Positions 49,251 to 59,161 of a stretch of 64,000 bases of DNA are shown piece after piece (the stretch's first letter is position 1; the number at the start of each line of letters is the position of its first letter). Below the pieces are notes generated by a model that was not told the DNA's origin, ran no database searches, and saw only the letters and a program-made list of their open reading frames with translations. The position numbers were made by a program, and so were the translations under genes. The DNA is from Pantoea septica (GTDB lineage Bacteria > Pseudomonadota > Gammaproteobacteria > Enterobacterales > Enterobacteriaceae), in NCBI RefSeq assembly GCF_002095575.1, contig NZ_MLJJ01000017.1, forward strand, positions 34,675 to 98,674, read 5' to 3'.

Positions 49251-49841
49251 ATGCATACACCGCTCGACAACACCGCGCTCGACCAACTATTTAACGAAGC
49301 ACGCACCCATAGCTACTGGCAGGACAAACCTCTGGAAGCCGGCATTCTGGAGCAGCTCTACGCGCTGACCGCGCTTGGCCCGACTTCGGCCAACTGCTCG
49401 CCAGGCCGCTTTGTATTTGTCACCTCGCAGGAAGGCAAAGAGAAACTGAAGCCAGCGCTCTCATCCGGCAATGTGGAAAAGACCATGACCGCGCCGGTGA
49501 CGGTCATCGTCGCCCACGACATGGCGTTTTACGATCGGCTGCCGCAGCTGTTTCCGCATGCCGATGCGCGTAGCTGGTTTACCGGCAGCCCGGAACTGGT
49601 GAAAGAGACTGCCTTTCGCAACAGCAGCCTGCAGGCGGGCTATCTGATCCTGGCAGCGCGCTCGCTCGGGCTGGATGCCGGTCCAATGTCCGGTTTCGAT
49701 CCCTCGAAAGTTAACGAGGCATTCTTCGCCGACAGCAGCTGGCAGGTGAATATGTTAATTAACCTCGGCTATGGCGATAACGAGAAGCTGCATCCGCGCC
49801 TGCCGCGCCTGCGTTTTGAACAGGCGTGCAAACTGGCCTGA
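49251..49841 (+). CDS. rutE: RutE-like nitroreductase-family oxidoreductase (malonic semialdehyde reductase)
   Basis: 196 residues, the same length as E. coli RutE, with [60 protein letters not shown] and [21 protein letters not shown]-dependent nitroreductase fold; RutE reduces malonic semialdehyde to 3-hydroxypropionate in uracil catabolism. No other rut gene is here, so it may have a more general reductase role. Strong ribosome-binding site AAGGAGAG. Confidence 0.88.
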   Translation: MHTPLDNTALDQLFNEARTHSYWQDKPLEAGILEQLYALTALGPTSANCSPGRFVFVTSQEGKEKLKPALSSGNVEKTMTAPVTVIVAHDMAFYDRLPQLFPHADARSWFTGSPELVKETAFRNSSLQAGYLILAARSLGLDAGPMSGFDPSKVNEAFFADSSWQVNMLINLGYGDNEKLHPRLPRLRFEQACKLA

Positions 49842-50006
49842 CGATACCCTGCCGCTGCGCAAGCGCGTAGCGGCCTCTCTTTTCCCGCCGCTTTTTATCA
49901 GCCGATTCTGAATATGCGTCATTCTGTTTCATGTCAGATGCAATGTGCTCAGAAAATTCTTACAATGCGCCCTGATGATTAAGTGACCATTTTCACGGAG
50001 CGACAG

Positions 50007-50756
50007 ATGGCGGGTCATTTTGTACGTTGGATGGGCGATCGCGGCATTGTCGCCGACGCCATGCGCATGCCGCAGGATGTCCTCGATCAGGCGCGACAGC
50101 TGCCTGACAGATAACGAGGCCGTTTTTTGCTTGCTCGTCTGATGCTGGCGCAGCTGATGCTGCGCGTTTACGGTATCAGCACCCTTCCGGCTCTCGTTAC
50201 CCACAGTAACGGCCGTCCCGCTTTTGCCGATCGCGATCTGCCCGACTTCAGCATCGCCTATGCCGGCAATATGGTCGGCGTGCTGCTGGCCGAAGAGGGC
50301 GGACGCGCGGGGCTGGATATGGAGATTGTACGCGCCCATAGCCGCCAGACGCAGGAGCAGCTGATGCAGTCGCTTACGTCGGGCGAACGCGCCTGGATTA
50401 ATGCGCAACAGGATTTTATGGAAGCGGTGACGCAAATCTGGACGCTGCGCCAGAGCATTCTCAAGCTGACCGGCGAAGGTAACGATAATATGGCCTCGCT
50501 GCGGCTGCAGCCCGCGGCAGGCCGTCTGCGTTCGACAAGCTATCCCGATATTCAGGCAGTGTGCGACGCCGAGCCGACGCTGGTGTGGTCATGCGCTCTG
50601 TCGCCCGCGACCCAGCGTTTGCACCTGTGGGAAATTGACGCCTCGCGCGAGTGGCATGCGCTGCGCGACGTAGAGATGAGCAAGCCTAATATCGGACCGC
50701 GCACGCTGCGCCTGACCAGCTCGCCACGGGAGCGCAGCCTCCATCCAGAGGCATAA
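50007..50756 (+). pseudogene. yieE: yieE (phosphopantetheinyl-transferase-like) interrupted by an in-frame stop
   Basis: From the ATG at 50007 (GGAG upstream) the frame reads AGHFVRWMGDRGIVADAMRM to LPDR, then TAA at 50112-50114 (codon 36), then without any frame change RGRFLLARLMLAQLMLRVYG and on to 50756. E. coli YieE has the same order (an ARG-rich start, then RFLASRGLLAELM and YGI), so the stop lies inside the gene. The Asp/Glu motif GLDMEIV is kept. WTLRQSILKLTGEG replaces the canonical KEA helix, as YieE proteins already do. An internal TTG at 50127 could restart a 209-residue product. It keeps the E. coli neighbours adeP and yieH. Confidence 0.75.
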
Positions 50757-50775
50757 AAAAAGCCGCTTACGCGGC
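50755..50775 (-). terminator. Minus-strand terminator at the end of the adeP 3' region
   Basis: On the minus strand GCCGC, GTAA loop, GCGGC followed by seven T. It would end transcripts coming from adeP after the palindromic element; on the plus strand it lacks a T run. Confidence 0.65.
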
Positions 50776-50802
50776 CCTTCAAACGGCTAACAAAGCCGGC
50801 AA

Positions 50803-50910
50803 GCGGGTGAGACGGACCGAGGAGCAAAGCGTCCCGCGCCATGGATGGCGCGGGCCGAGCTGGCAGGGATGCCGCTTTTTGCGTCTTTGCGATCGGTCCG
50901 TCTCACCCGC
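50803..50910 (+). repeat. Palindromic element copy A between yieE and adeP
   Basis: 108-bp element bounded by perfect 18-bp inverted arms, GCGGGTGAGACGGACCGA (50803-50820) and its complement (50893-50910). Inside are GAGCAAAGCGTCCCGCG, paired GCAAAG/CTTTGC, a 10-bp perfect hairpin CCCGCGCCAT/ATGGCGCGGG (50833-50854) and GGGATG, then TTTGCGATCGGT. The same blocks in the same order occur in copy B at 37883-38069. Non-coding, between two terminator-like stems. Confidence 0.8.
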
Positions 50911-50934
50911 GTTGGCACTCTGCCCCATCAACTC

Positions 50935-50954
50935 AAAGGTCGCGTAAGCGACCT
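50935..50954 (-). terminator. Stem-loop directly after adeP
   Basis: AAGGTCGC, GTAA loop, GCGACCTT, a few bases after the adeP stop on the minus strand, followed by TTTGAG. Probable first terminator of adeP. Confidence 0.6.
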
Positions 50955-50959
50955 TCTTC

Positions 50960-52273
50960 TTAATGCGCGTCGATAAAGGCGATTTTCAACACGAACAGCA
51001 GCGCCACGACCACCACGCAGGGGCTGATCTCGCGCCAGCGGCCGGTGCCGAGCTTCATCACGCAGTAGGCGATAAAACCCAGTGCGATACCTTCGGTAAT
51101 TGAGAAGCTGAACGGCATCATCGCCGCGGTCACGAAAGCCGGCACCGCTTCGGTGAGATCGTCCCAGCGCACGCGAGACAGGCTGGCGGTCATCAGCACG
51201 CCGACGTAGATCAGCGCGCCTGCAGCCGCATAGCCCGGCACCATCGCCGCCAGCGGCGACAGGAACATCACCAGCAGAAAAAGCACGCCGGTCACCACCG
51301 CCATCAGGCCGGTGCGGCCGCCGATCGCCACGCCGGACGAACTCTCGATGTAAGCGGTCACTGACGAGGTACCCGCCAGCGCACCGGTCACTGAGCTGAA
51401 GCTATCGACAAACAGCGCCTGCTTCATGCGCGGAAACGTGCCCGTCTCATCGGTCAGGCCCGCTTTGTCGGTTACGCCGATCAGGGTGCCGGAAGAGTCG
51501 AACAGGTTAACCAGCATAAAGGAGAAGATAACGCCCGCCATGCCGATATTGAACGCGCCTTTGATATCCACCTGACCGACCACGCTGCCGATCGCAGGCG
51601 GCGCGGAGAAAAGGCCGACAAATTTCACATCGCCCAGCGCCCAGCCGATGGCCGTGGTGATCACCATCGAGATCAGCACCGCCGCATGGATATTGCGCGA
51701 CGCCAGAATAGCGATGATAAAGAAGCCGAGCGCGCCCAGCAGCACGCTGTGCGAGGTCAGGTTGCCGACGGCGGCGATGGTATCGGGATTCGCAACGATG
51801 ATGCCGGCGTTCTTAAGCCCCATCATGGCGATAAACAAACCGATACCGGCGGTGATGCCGACGCGCAGGCTCAGCGGGATATTGGCGATCATCCAGTAGC
51901 GCACGCGCAGCAGCGTCAGGATCAGCAGCCCCAGCGCGCCCCAGAAAATCGCGCCCATGCCCACTTGCCACGAGTAGCCCATCGCGCCGACCACCACGAA
52001 GGCGAAAAAGGCGTTGAGCCCCATCGCCGGCGCCAGCGCCACCGGCAGGTTGGCGAACAGGCCCATCAGAATACTGCCGAATGCGGCGATAAGGCAGGTC
52101 GTGACGAATACCGCCTGGGTATCCATGCCTGCCACGCCAAGAATCTGCGGGTTAACAAAGACGATGTAGACCATCGTCAGGAAAGTGGTGACACCGGCGA
52201 TAATCTCGGTGCGCACCGTAGTGCCATGTTCCTGCAGCTTAAAAACGCGCTGCAAAAGGCCTTGTTTACTCAT
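50960..52273 (-). CDS. adeP: Adenine permease AdeP (AzgA family)
   Basis: 437 residues from the ATG at 52273 (SKQGLLQRVFKLQEHGTTV); upstream in-frame codons overlap the promoter region. Nucleobase:cation symporter with 12-14 membrane segments: TFLTMVYIVFVNPQILGVAGMD, ANLPVALAPAMGLNAFFAFVVV and NLFDSSGTLIGVTDKAGL, as in E. coli AdeP (YieG). Neighbour yieH is also conserved. A PurR box lies 70-85 bp upstream. Confidence 0.94.
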   Translation of the reverse strand: MSKQGLLQRVFKLQEHGTTVRTEIIAGVTTFLTMVYIVFVNPQILGVAGMDTQAVFVTTCLIAAFGSILMGLFANLPVALAPAMGLNAFFAFVVVGAMGYSWQVGMGAIFWGALGLLILTLLRVRYWMIANIPLSLRVGITAGIGLFIAMMGLKNAGIIVANPDTIAAVGNLTSHSVLLGALGFFIIAILASRNIHAAVLISMVITTAIGWALGDVKFVGLFSAPPAIGSVVGQVDIKGAFNIGMAGVIFSFMLVNLFDSSGTLIGVTDKAGLTDETGTFPRMKQALFVDSFSSVTGALAGTSSVTAYIESSSGVAIGGRTGLMAVVTGVLFLLVMFLSPLAAMVPGYAAAGALIYVGVLMTASLSRVRWDDLTEAVPAFVTAAMMPFSFSITEGIALGFIAYCVMKLGTGRWREISPCVVVVALLFVLKIAFIDAH

Positions 52274-52342
52274 GCCAACGATCCTGATGAAAAGAACTCG
52301 GCGCGTATCCTGACCGCTTTGCAGCGGCAATACAATGATTTT

Positions 52343-52358
52343 TCGCAACCGTTTCCGG
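52343..52358. promoter_or_regulatory. PurR operator upstream of adeP
   Basis: TCGCAACCGTTTCCGG fits the PurR consensus ANGCAANCGNTTNCNT in all positions except the two outermost. adeP belongs to the PurR regulon in E. coli. Confidence 0.7.
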
Positions 52359-52422
52359 GATCGCAATCTGCGTCGATTAGGTTAAAGTGTGTGCTCTCTC
52401 GAAAACAGAAGGATAGCGACAG

Positions 52423-53103
52423 ATGGCAGTAGAGTGCGTATTTTTTGACTGCGACGGTACCCTGGTAGACAGCGAATTGCTCTGCACCCAGGCGTACGTC
52501 AACACCTTCGCCCGCTACGGAATTAGCTGCTCGTTACAGGAGATGTTCGAAAAGTACAAAGGCGTCCAGCTCTACGACATTATTCGCGACGTCGGAGAAA
52601 CGCATCACGCCACGCTGCCGCAGGCGACGTTTGAGGCCGACTACCGCGCCGAGGTAGCGCGCCTGTTCGACGCGTCGCTGACGGAAATTCCCGGCGCGAA
52701 AGCGCTGGTGGAGAAGCTAACTGTGCCGATGTGCGTCGTCTCCAACGGCACGGTAAAGAAGATGCAGCACTCGCTGGGGCTGACCGGCATGCTGCCCTGG
52801 TTTCGCGATCGCCTCTACAGCGGCTACGACATCTCGCGCTGGAAACCCGATCCCGCGCTGATGCATTACGCCGCCGAACAGATGCAGGTGCCTGTCGAGC
52901 GCTGCATTCTGGTTGACGATTCCGAAGCGGGCGCCCGCGCCGGCATCGCGGCGGGCATCCCGGTATTTTACTACTGCGCGGACGCGCACAACCCTGAAAT
53001 CGATCACCCGCTGGTGACGCGCTTTACCGATATGGCCGAGCTGCCCGCGCTGTGGCGCGCGCGCGGCTGGCGGCTGGTCGAAGACTCATCCCCCGCGATT
53101 TAA
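52423..53103 (+). CDS. yieH: 6-phosphogluconate phosphatase YieH, HAD family
   Basis: 226 residues. HAD motifs: FFDCDGTLVDSELLC at the N-terminus (nucleophile Asp), VVSNGTVKKMQHS near residue 105, SGYDISRWKPDPALM (Lys) near 130 and LVDDSEAGARAGIAAG near 165. E. coli YieH dephosphorylates 6-phosphogluconate. AAGGA lies 8 bp upstream of the ATG. Divergent from adeP; its last 4 bp overlap the convergent MFS gene. Confidence 0.94.
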   Translation: MAVECVFFDCDGTLVDSELLCTQAYVNTFARYGISCSLQEMFEKYKGVQLYDIIRDVGETHHATLPQATFEADYRAEVARLFDASLTEIPGAKALVEKLTVPMCVVSNGTVKKMQHSLGLTGMLPWFRDRLYSGYDISRWKPDPALMHYAAEQMQVPVERCILVDDSEAGARAGIAAGIPVFYYCADAHNPEIDHPLVTRFTDMAELPALWRARGWRLVEDSSPAI

Positions 53104-54335
53104 CCAATCGCGCCCAGCGAATCGTCGTTGCCCTGCTTTTTCGGCAGCAAAAAGAGCGTGGCGACGATATCCAGCAGGTAGATCAGCGCCAGCAGAGTGA
53201 TCGCCGCGGCAAACGAAATTTTCGTCGCCAGCAGGCCTATCACCAGCGGGCCGAAACCGCCGACGCCGCGCCCGAGGTTGAACAGAACGTTCTGCGCCGT
53301 GGCGCGCGCCTGCGGCGGGAAAGTGTCGGAGATTAGCGCGCCGTAGCCGCCAATCATGCCGTTGACGAACATGCCCATCAGGGCGCCGGTAAACAGCATC
53401 ACGGTGGGATCGCGCAGCTGCGCGTAAATCACCACCATCGCGACGGCGCCGAACTGATAAAGCAGGAAAATTTTCCAGCGCGCAAAGCGGTCCGCCAGCA
53501 CGCCGAACAGCCAGATGCCGAAGGTCATGCCGACCACGGTGACCGCGGTCCATAATCCCGATTTGGTCAGGCTGAAGCCGAAGTTCGCGGAGAGATAGCT
53601 CGGCATCCAGATCATCAGCCCGTAATAGCCGAAGTTCTGCACCGACGTCAGGATAAAGATGCCGAGGCTCGCTTTCGCCGTGGCACGATCCTGCACCAGC
53701 ATTTTCAGGCGCGCGGCGAACGACAGCGACGGCGTCAGCTTCGCCTGCCGGGTAAAGGCCTCCGTCTCGCCCATGCTGCGCCGCAATACAAATGAGAACA
53801 GCGCGGGCAGCAGGCCGACCAGAAACATGCCGCGCCAGCCGATGACGCCCAGCAGCGGCGGCGTGATAAAGGCCGCCAGCAGCACGCCAAGCTGCCAGCC
53901 GATGCCGACCCACGCCGAGGCGCGGTTGCGCTTTTCCGCTGGCCAGGCTTCGGCAATCAGCGCCATGCCGATGCCGAACTCGCCGCCCAGCCCCATGCCC
54001 GCCAGCGTGCGGTACGCCAGCAGATCCCAGTAGCCCTGCGCCACCGCGCACAGCCCGGTGAAAATCGAGAACATCAGAATGGTGACGGTGAGGATGCGAA
54101 TGCGGCCAAAGCGATCGCTGAGATGGCCGAACAGAATACCGCCCACCACCGCGCCAATCAGCGTCCAGGTAACCAGCGAGCCCGCCTGCGACGGATCCAG
54201 CGCCAGCGACAGGCTAATCGCCGGCAGCATAAACCCCAGGATCAGCAGATCGAATCCATCCATCGCGTAACCGCTGACCGCGGCCAGCATCGCCTTTGCA
54301 GGCGTCACGCTCTGCTTACTGCGGGAAAGAGACAT
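53100..54335 (-). CDS. MFS transporter, aromatic/organic acid:H+ symporter-like
   Basis: 411 residues, twelve membrane segments. Motifs GYAMDGFDLLILGFMLPAIS, LFGHLSDRFGRIRIL (MFS motif A) and GMGLGGEFGIGMALIAEAWP are typical of AAHS and metabolite:H+ symporters, in which the Asp in the first helix is required for transport. Substrate unknown. It stands between yieH and phoU, where E. coli has other genes, so it is a lineage-specific gene. Confidence 0.82.
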   Translation of the reverse strand: MSLSRSKQSVTPAKAMLAAVSGYAMDGFDLLILGFMLPAISLSLALDPSQAGSLVTWTLIGAVVGGILFGHLSDRFGRIRILTVTILMFSIFTGLCAVAQGYWDLLAYRTLAGMGLGGEFGIGMALIAEAWPAEKRNRASAWVGIGWQLGVLLAAFITPPLLGVIGWRGMFLVGLLPALFSFVLRRSMGETEAFTRQAKLTPSLSFAARLKMLVQDRATAKASLGIFILTSVQNFGYYGLMIWMPSYLSANFGFSLTKSGLWTAVTVVGMTFGIWLFGVLADRFARWKIFLLYQFGAVAMVVIYAQLRDPTVMLFTGALMGMFVNGMIGGYGALISDTFPPQARATAQNVLFNLGRGVGGFGPLVIGLLATKISFAAAITLLALIYLLDIVATLFLLPKKQGNDDSLGAIG

Positions 54336-54411
54336 GAATCAGCACCTTGATAGAGAAAAAGTGCGCCAATTATATAAAGGAAACGGTTGCGCGGGACAGA
54401 AAAAGCGGCGA

Positions 54412-54435
54412 GCCGTGCGCCAGCCAGCGCACGGC
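54412..54435 (-). terminator. Terminator-like stem after phoU
   Basis: GCCGTGCGC and GCGCACGGC around a six-base loop, ten bases past the phoU stop, with CTCGCCGCTTTTT further on. Probable end of the pst transcript. Confidence 0.55.
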
Positions 54436-54444
54436 GGTGAATCA

Positions 54445-55179
54445 TCAGGAGGGTTTATTGGAGCCGTCGTCGCCGGAGAGCAGCTCATCCAGCTTGTCGC
54501 CGCCGACGTGGCGGAAATCCTGACCTTTAACGAAATAGAAGATGATTTCGCAGATGTTCTGACAGCGATCGCCGATACGCTCGATGGCGCGAGCGCAGAA
54601 CAGGGCGGTGAGCACGCTCGGAATCGTGCGCGGATCTTCCATCATGTAGGTCATCAGCTGACGCACGATGCCTTCGTACTCTTTGTCGACCTTTTTGTCT
54701 TCGCGGTAGATCTGAATCGCTTCGGTTAGATCCATGCGCGCGAAGGCGTCCAGCACGTCGTGCAGCATCTCTACGGTGTGACGGCCCAGCGACTCCAGGC
54801 TGACCAGCAGCGGCATATGCTGCTGGCCGAATTTTTCCAGCGCGGTGCGGCTGATTTTTTCCGCCACGTCGCCGATGCGCTCCAGCTCGGAGATGGTTTT
54901 GATGATCGCCATCACCAGGCGCAGGTCGCTGGCAGTGGGCTGACGTTTGGCGATGATGCGCACGCAGGCTTCATCAATCTCCACTTCCATCATGTTGACC
55001 TTCTGGTCGCCGTCGATCACGCGCTGCGCCAGTTCGCCGTCCAGATTGTGCATCGCGGTGATGGCGTCGGTGAGCTGCTGCTCCACCATGCCGCCCATAA
55101 TCATCACCTGAGTGCGAATGTGTTCCAGCTCCGCATTGAACTGACCGGAGATATGCTTGTTCAGATTGAGGTTATCCAT
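54445..55179 (-). CDS. phoU: Phosphate signalling regulator PhoU
   Basis: 244 residues from the ATG at 55179 ([21 protein letters not shown]). Two three-helix PhoU repeats, each with a metal-binding E-R-x-G-D block: [13 protein letters not shown] and [13 protein letters not shown]. It connects the Pst transporter to the PhoR/PhoB system and restrains it when phosphate is ample. Last gene of pstSCAB-phoU, 16 bp after pstB. Confidence 0.98.
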   Translation of the reverse strand: MDNLNLNKHISGQFNAELEHIRTQVMIMGGMVEQQLTDAITAMHNLDGELAQRVIDGDQKVNMMEVEIDEACVRIIAKRQPTASDLRLVMAIIKTISELERIGDVAEKISRTALEKFGQQHMPLLVSLESLGRHTVEMLHDVLDAFARMDLTEAIQIYREDKKVDKEYEGIVRQLMTYMMEDPRTIPSVLTALFCARAIERIGDRCQNICEIIFYFVKGQDFRHVGGDKLDELLSGDDGSNKPS

Positions 55180-55195
55180 ATTTATCTCCTGAAAA

Positions 55196-55981
<786 letters not shown>

Positions 55982-56013
55982 TTAAACGGCGCCGCGCCAG
56001 GCAGCGCCGAAGG

Positions 56014-56904
56014 TTAACCGTTTTTGCTCTTGGTGAAGACTACGCGCGCCAGGATATTCAGCAGCAGCACGCAGAGCGTGATAATCAGCACGCCCGCCCA
56101 GGCCAGACTCTGCCACTCGGCAAAGGGGCTCATCGCGAACTTAAAGATGGTGACCGGCAGGTTCGCCAGCGGCTGCATCATGTCGGTGGACCAGAACTGG
56201 TTCGACAAAGCGGTAAACAGCAGCGGCGCGGTTTCGCCCGCGATACGGGCAATCGCCAGCAGCACACCGGTCAGAATGCCCGATACCGACGCCTTCAGCG
56301 TAATCGCGGAGATCATCTTCCACTTCGGCGTGCCGAGCGCATAGGCCGCTTCGCGCATGCTGTCCGGCACCAGCCGCAGCATATTTTCGGTGGTGCGGAT
56401 AACGATAGGGATCTGCAGCAGCGCCAGCGCGATCACGCCAGCCCAGCCGGAGAAGTGATGCATCTGCGCCACCACGATGGTGTAAACGAACAGGCCCACC
56501 ACGATCGACGGCGCCGAAAGCAGAATATCGTTGATAAAACGGATCACTTCCGCCAGCGCCGACTTGCGGCCATATTCCGCCAGATAGACGCCCGCCAGGA
56601 TGCCCAGCGGCGTGCCAATTACCGTCGACCACAAAATCAGCAGGCCGCTGCCCGCCAGGGCGTTGGCCAGACCGCCGCCGGCGGTATTGGGCGGCGGCGT
56701 CGATTCGGTAAACAGCGACCAGCTCAGCCCGTCCACGCCGCGCGTCACGGTGGTGAACAGGATCCACACCAGCCAGAACAGGCCAAAGGCCATGGTCAGC
56801 AGCGACAGCGCCAGCGCGATCTTATTCTTGGTGCTGCGCCAGGCCTGCATTTTACGGCGCGACGCGTCCAGTTCGGCGCGAGCCTGCAGTTCAATCGTCG
56901 TCAT
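56014..56904 (-). CDS. pstA: Phosphate ABC transporter permease PstA
   Basis: 296 residues, six membrane helices. The EAA loop [19 protein letters not shown] and the PstA block [19 protein letters not shown] are present. Pairs with PstC to form the pore. Its ATG overlaps the pstC stop by 4 bp (ATGA). Confidence 0.98.
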   Translation of the reverse strand: MTTIELQARAELDASRRKMQAWRSTKNKIALALSLLTMAFGLFWLVWILFTTVTRGVDGLSWSLFTESTPPPNTAGGGLANALAGSGLLILWSTVIGTPLGILAGVYLAEYGRKSALAEVIRFINDILLSAPSIVVGLFVYTIVVAQMHHFSGWAGVIALALLQIPIVIRTTENMLRLVPDSMREAAYALGTPKWKMISAITLKASVSGILTGVLLAIARIAGETAPLLFTALSNQFWSTDMMQPLANLPVTIFKFAMSPFAEWQSLAWAGVLIITLCVLLLNILARVVFTKSKNG

Positions 56905-57863
56905 GAGCGCGCTCCTTCACTTTTCGCAAGGCGCAGGATCATTAATTTAGAAATGGCCAGCACGATAAAGGTGATCACAAACAGGATCAGTCCCAGCTCC
57001 ATCAGCGCGGCGACATGCACGCCCGACTCGGCTTCGGCGAACTCATTCGCCAGCGCGGAAGTGATGCTGTTGCCCGGCATAAACAGCGAAGGGCTGTCGA
57101 GCTGATAGGTGTTGCCGATGATAAAGGTGACCGCCATGGTTTCGCCCAGCGCGCGTCCCAGGCCGAGCATCACGCCGCCGATCACGCCGTTTTTGGTGAA
57201 CGGCAGCACGATGCGCCAGATCACTTCCCAGGTGGTGCAGCCGATGCCGTAGGCGGACTCTTTCATCATTACCGGCGTCTGCTCGAATACGTCGCGCATC
57301 ACCGAGGCGATGTAAGGAATGATCATGATCGCCAGAATGACGCCCGCCGCCAGGATACCGATGCCGAAGGCCGGGCCGGAAAAGAGCGCGCCGACAAAGG
57401 GGATGTTCGACATGATTTCGCCGACCGGCGTCTGGAAATATTCGGCAAACAGCGGCGCGAAGATAAACAGGCCCCACATGCCGTAAACGATGCTGGGGAT
57501 CGCCGCCAGCAGTTCAATGGCGGTGCCGAGCGGACGGCGCAGCCAGCCGGGCGACAGTTCCGTCAGAAACAGCGCGATGCCGAAGCTCACCGGCACGGCG
57601 ATAATCAGCGCAATCAGCGAGGTCACGAGAGTGCCGTAGATCGGCACCAGCGCGCCAAATTCTTCGTTCGGCGCATCCCAGGTTTTGTTCCACAGGAAGG
57701 AGAACCCAAATTTCTGGATGCTTGGCCAGGAGGAGAAAATCAGGGAGACGATAATGCCGCCCAACAGCAACAGGACAATCAGCGCGGCCAGTTTAACCAG
57801 CGCGCCGAAAATCATGTCACCTTGCTTACCGGGGGCTTTGAATGCCGGCTTCGTTGCAGCCAT
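56901..57863 (-). CDS. pstC: Phosphate ABC transporter permease PstC
   Basis: 320 residues, six membrane helices, starting [19 protein letters not shown]. Conserved PstC segments [30 protein letters not shown] and the EAA loop [23 protein letters not shown] stem-loop in the 88-bp gap after pstS may set the excess of binding protein over permease. Confidence 0.98.
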   Translation of the reverse strand: MAATKPAFKAPGKQGDMIFGALVKLAALIVLLLLGGIIVSLIFSSWPSIQKFGFSFLWNKTWDAPNEEFGALVPIYGTLVTSLIALIIAVPVSFGIALFLTELSPGWLRRPLGTAIELLAAIPSIVYGMWGLFIFAPLFAEYFQTPVGEIMSNIPFVGALFSGPAFGIGILAAGVILAIMIIPYIASVMRDVFEQTPVMMKESAYGIGCTTWEVIWRIVLPFTKNGVIGGVMLGLGRALGETMAVTFIIGNTYQLDSPSLFMPGNSITSALANEFAEAESGVHVAALMELGLILFVITFIVLAISKLMILRLAKSEGARS

Positions 57864-57890
57864 AGAAGTCTCATTCTTCAGAGGTTGTCA

Positions 57891-57909
57891 GGGCGGCACG
57901 AAGCCGCCC
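57891..57909 (-). other. Intercistronic stem-loop between pstS and pstC
   Basis: GGGCGGC, ACGAA loop, GCCGCCC. It lies inside the operon and lacks a T run, so it probably protects or attenuates rather than fully terminates, favouring pstS over pstC. Confidence 0.55.
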
Positions 57910-57951
57910 TTCTCGATCTGGCCAGACGCGCGTCCGGCCGGAGTTGTTCGC

Positions 57952-58995
57952 TTACTGATACAGCGCTTTACCAGAACTGTCTTTGATATTGGCCTTCCAG
58001 GCGTCGCGGATCTGCTGGGTTACGCTGTCCGGCAGGGTGGCGTAATCCAGACTGGTCGCGGTTTTATCGCCGTTTTTGTACGCCCAGTCGAAGAACTTCA
58101 GCACTTCGCTGCCCTTCTCGGCGTTAGCCTGATCTTTGTAGACCAGAATGAAGGTGGTTGAGGTGATCGGCCAGGCGTCGTTGCCTTTCTGGAAGGTCAG
58201 GTCCTGAGCAAAGGATTTGCTCCAGTCCGCGCCTTTCGCCGCGTTAGAGAAGCTGGTTTCGCTTGGCGCGACCGGCTTGCCGTCCGCATCGACCAGTTTG
58301 GTATAGGTCAGGTTGTTCTGCTTGGCATAGGCGTATTCGACATAGCCGATTGAACCCGGCAGACGCTGTACGAACGCCGCGACGCCGTCGTTGCCTTTGC
58401 CGCCCAGGCCGGCCGGCCAGTTAACGGTGTTGCCTTTGCCGATTTTGCTGTTCCACTCTTCGTTGACCTTCGCCAGGTAGCTGGTGAAGACGAATGAGGT
58501 GCCGGAACCATCCGCGCGGCGCACCACGTTGATGTTGGTATCTGGCAGTTTCACGCCCGGGTTCAGCTTAGCGATCGCCGCGTCGTTCCACTTTTTGATT
58601 TTGCCCAGGTAGATGTCGCCGACGGTTTTGCCGTCGAGCGTCAGTTCGCCTGATTTCACGCCCGGAATGTTAACGGCCAATACGACGCCGCCAATGACGG
58701 TCGGGAACTGAAACAGGCCGTTTTTCTGCAGGTCTTCATCTTTCATCGGCGCATCTGACGCGCCAAAATCCACGGTTTTCGCGATGATCTGCTTAACGCC
58801 GCCGGATGAACCGATGCCCTGGTAGTTGATTTTGCTACCGGTGGCTTGCTGATATTCTGCTGCCCACTTGGCATAAACCGGCGCCGGGAAAGTCCCGCCC
58901 GCGCCCGTCAGATCGGTGGCTGCAAAGGCAGAAACCGCGCTTACGGCGAGAGTGGCGGTAAGGATTCGGGCTACGGTGCTACGCATCAGTGTCAT
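57952..58995 (-). CDS. pstS: Phosphate periplasmic binding protein PstS
   Basis: 347 residues. Signal peptide of about 25 residues ending SAFA, then [20 protein letters not shown]; phosphate-loop residues in [12 protein letters not shown] and [22 protein letters not shown] five bases upstream supports the ATG at 58995. First gene of pstSCAB-phoU; two Pho boxes lie upstream. Confidence 0.99.
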   Translation of the reverse strand: MTLMRSTVARILTATLAVSAVSAFAATDLTGAGGTFPAPVYAKWAAEYQQATGSKINYQGIGSSGGVKQIIAKTVDFGASDAPMKDEDLQKNGLFQFPTVIGGVVLAVNIPGVKSGELTLDGKTVGDIYLGKIKKWNDAAIAKLNPGVKLPDTNINVVRRADGSGTSFVFTSYLAKVNEEWNSKIGKGNTVNWPAGLGGKGNDGVAAFVQRLPGSIGYVEYAYAKQNNLTYTKLVDADGKPVAPSETSFSNAAKGADWSKSFAQDLTFQKGNDAWPITSTTFILVYKDQANAEKGSEVLKFFDWAYKNGDKTATSLDYATLPDSVTQQIRDAWKANIKDSSGKALYQ

Positions 58996-59070
58996 GTTCC
59001 CTCCAGGGGAGTTAATCTCAGGCTCGGAGCCGTTGTAGTTGGAGTCAGTGATTGCTGCAGGAGGGAAAAT

Positions 59071-59121
59071 AGGACAGTTTGATGACAGTGAAATGTAGGA
59101 AATATGACAGTTATATGACAG
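59071..59121 (-). promoter_or_regulatory. Two PhoB boxes of the pstS promoter
   Basis: On the minus strand CTGTCATATAACTGTCAT (59121-59104) and CTGTCATCAAACTGTCCT (59088-59071). Both follow the CTGTCA-N5-CTGTCA direct-repeat pattern of PhoB sites; the first is nearly perfect. As in E. coli pstS there are two tandem boxes, here 15 bp apart. Confidence 0.9.
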
Positions 59122-59137
59122 CGAGCAAAAAGCAAAA

Positions 59138-59155
59138 GGGCCCGTTTCCGGGCCC
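59138..59155 (-). terminator. Terminator after glmS
   Basis: GGGCCC, GGAAAC loop, GGGCCC followed by TTTTGCTTTTTG on the minus strand, 6 bp past the glmS stop. It separates glmS from the pstS promoter. Confidence 0.8.
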
Positions 59156-59161
59156 GCTTGT

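Noticed and set aside
48941..49306. Minus-strand 121-codon open frame downstream of mnmE
   Set aside because: No ribosome-binding site, no family resemblance, and it overlaps the rutE start on the other strand.
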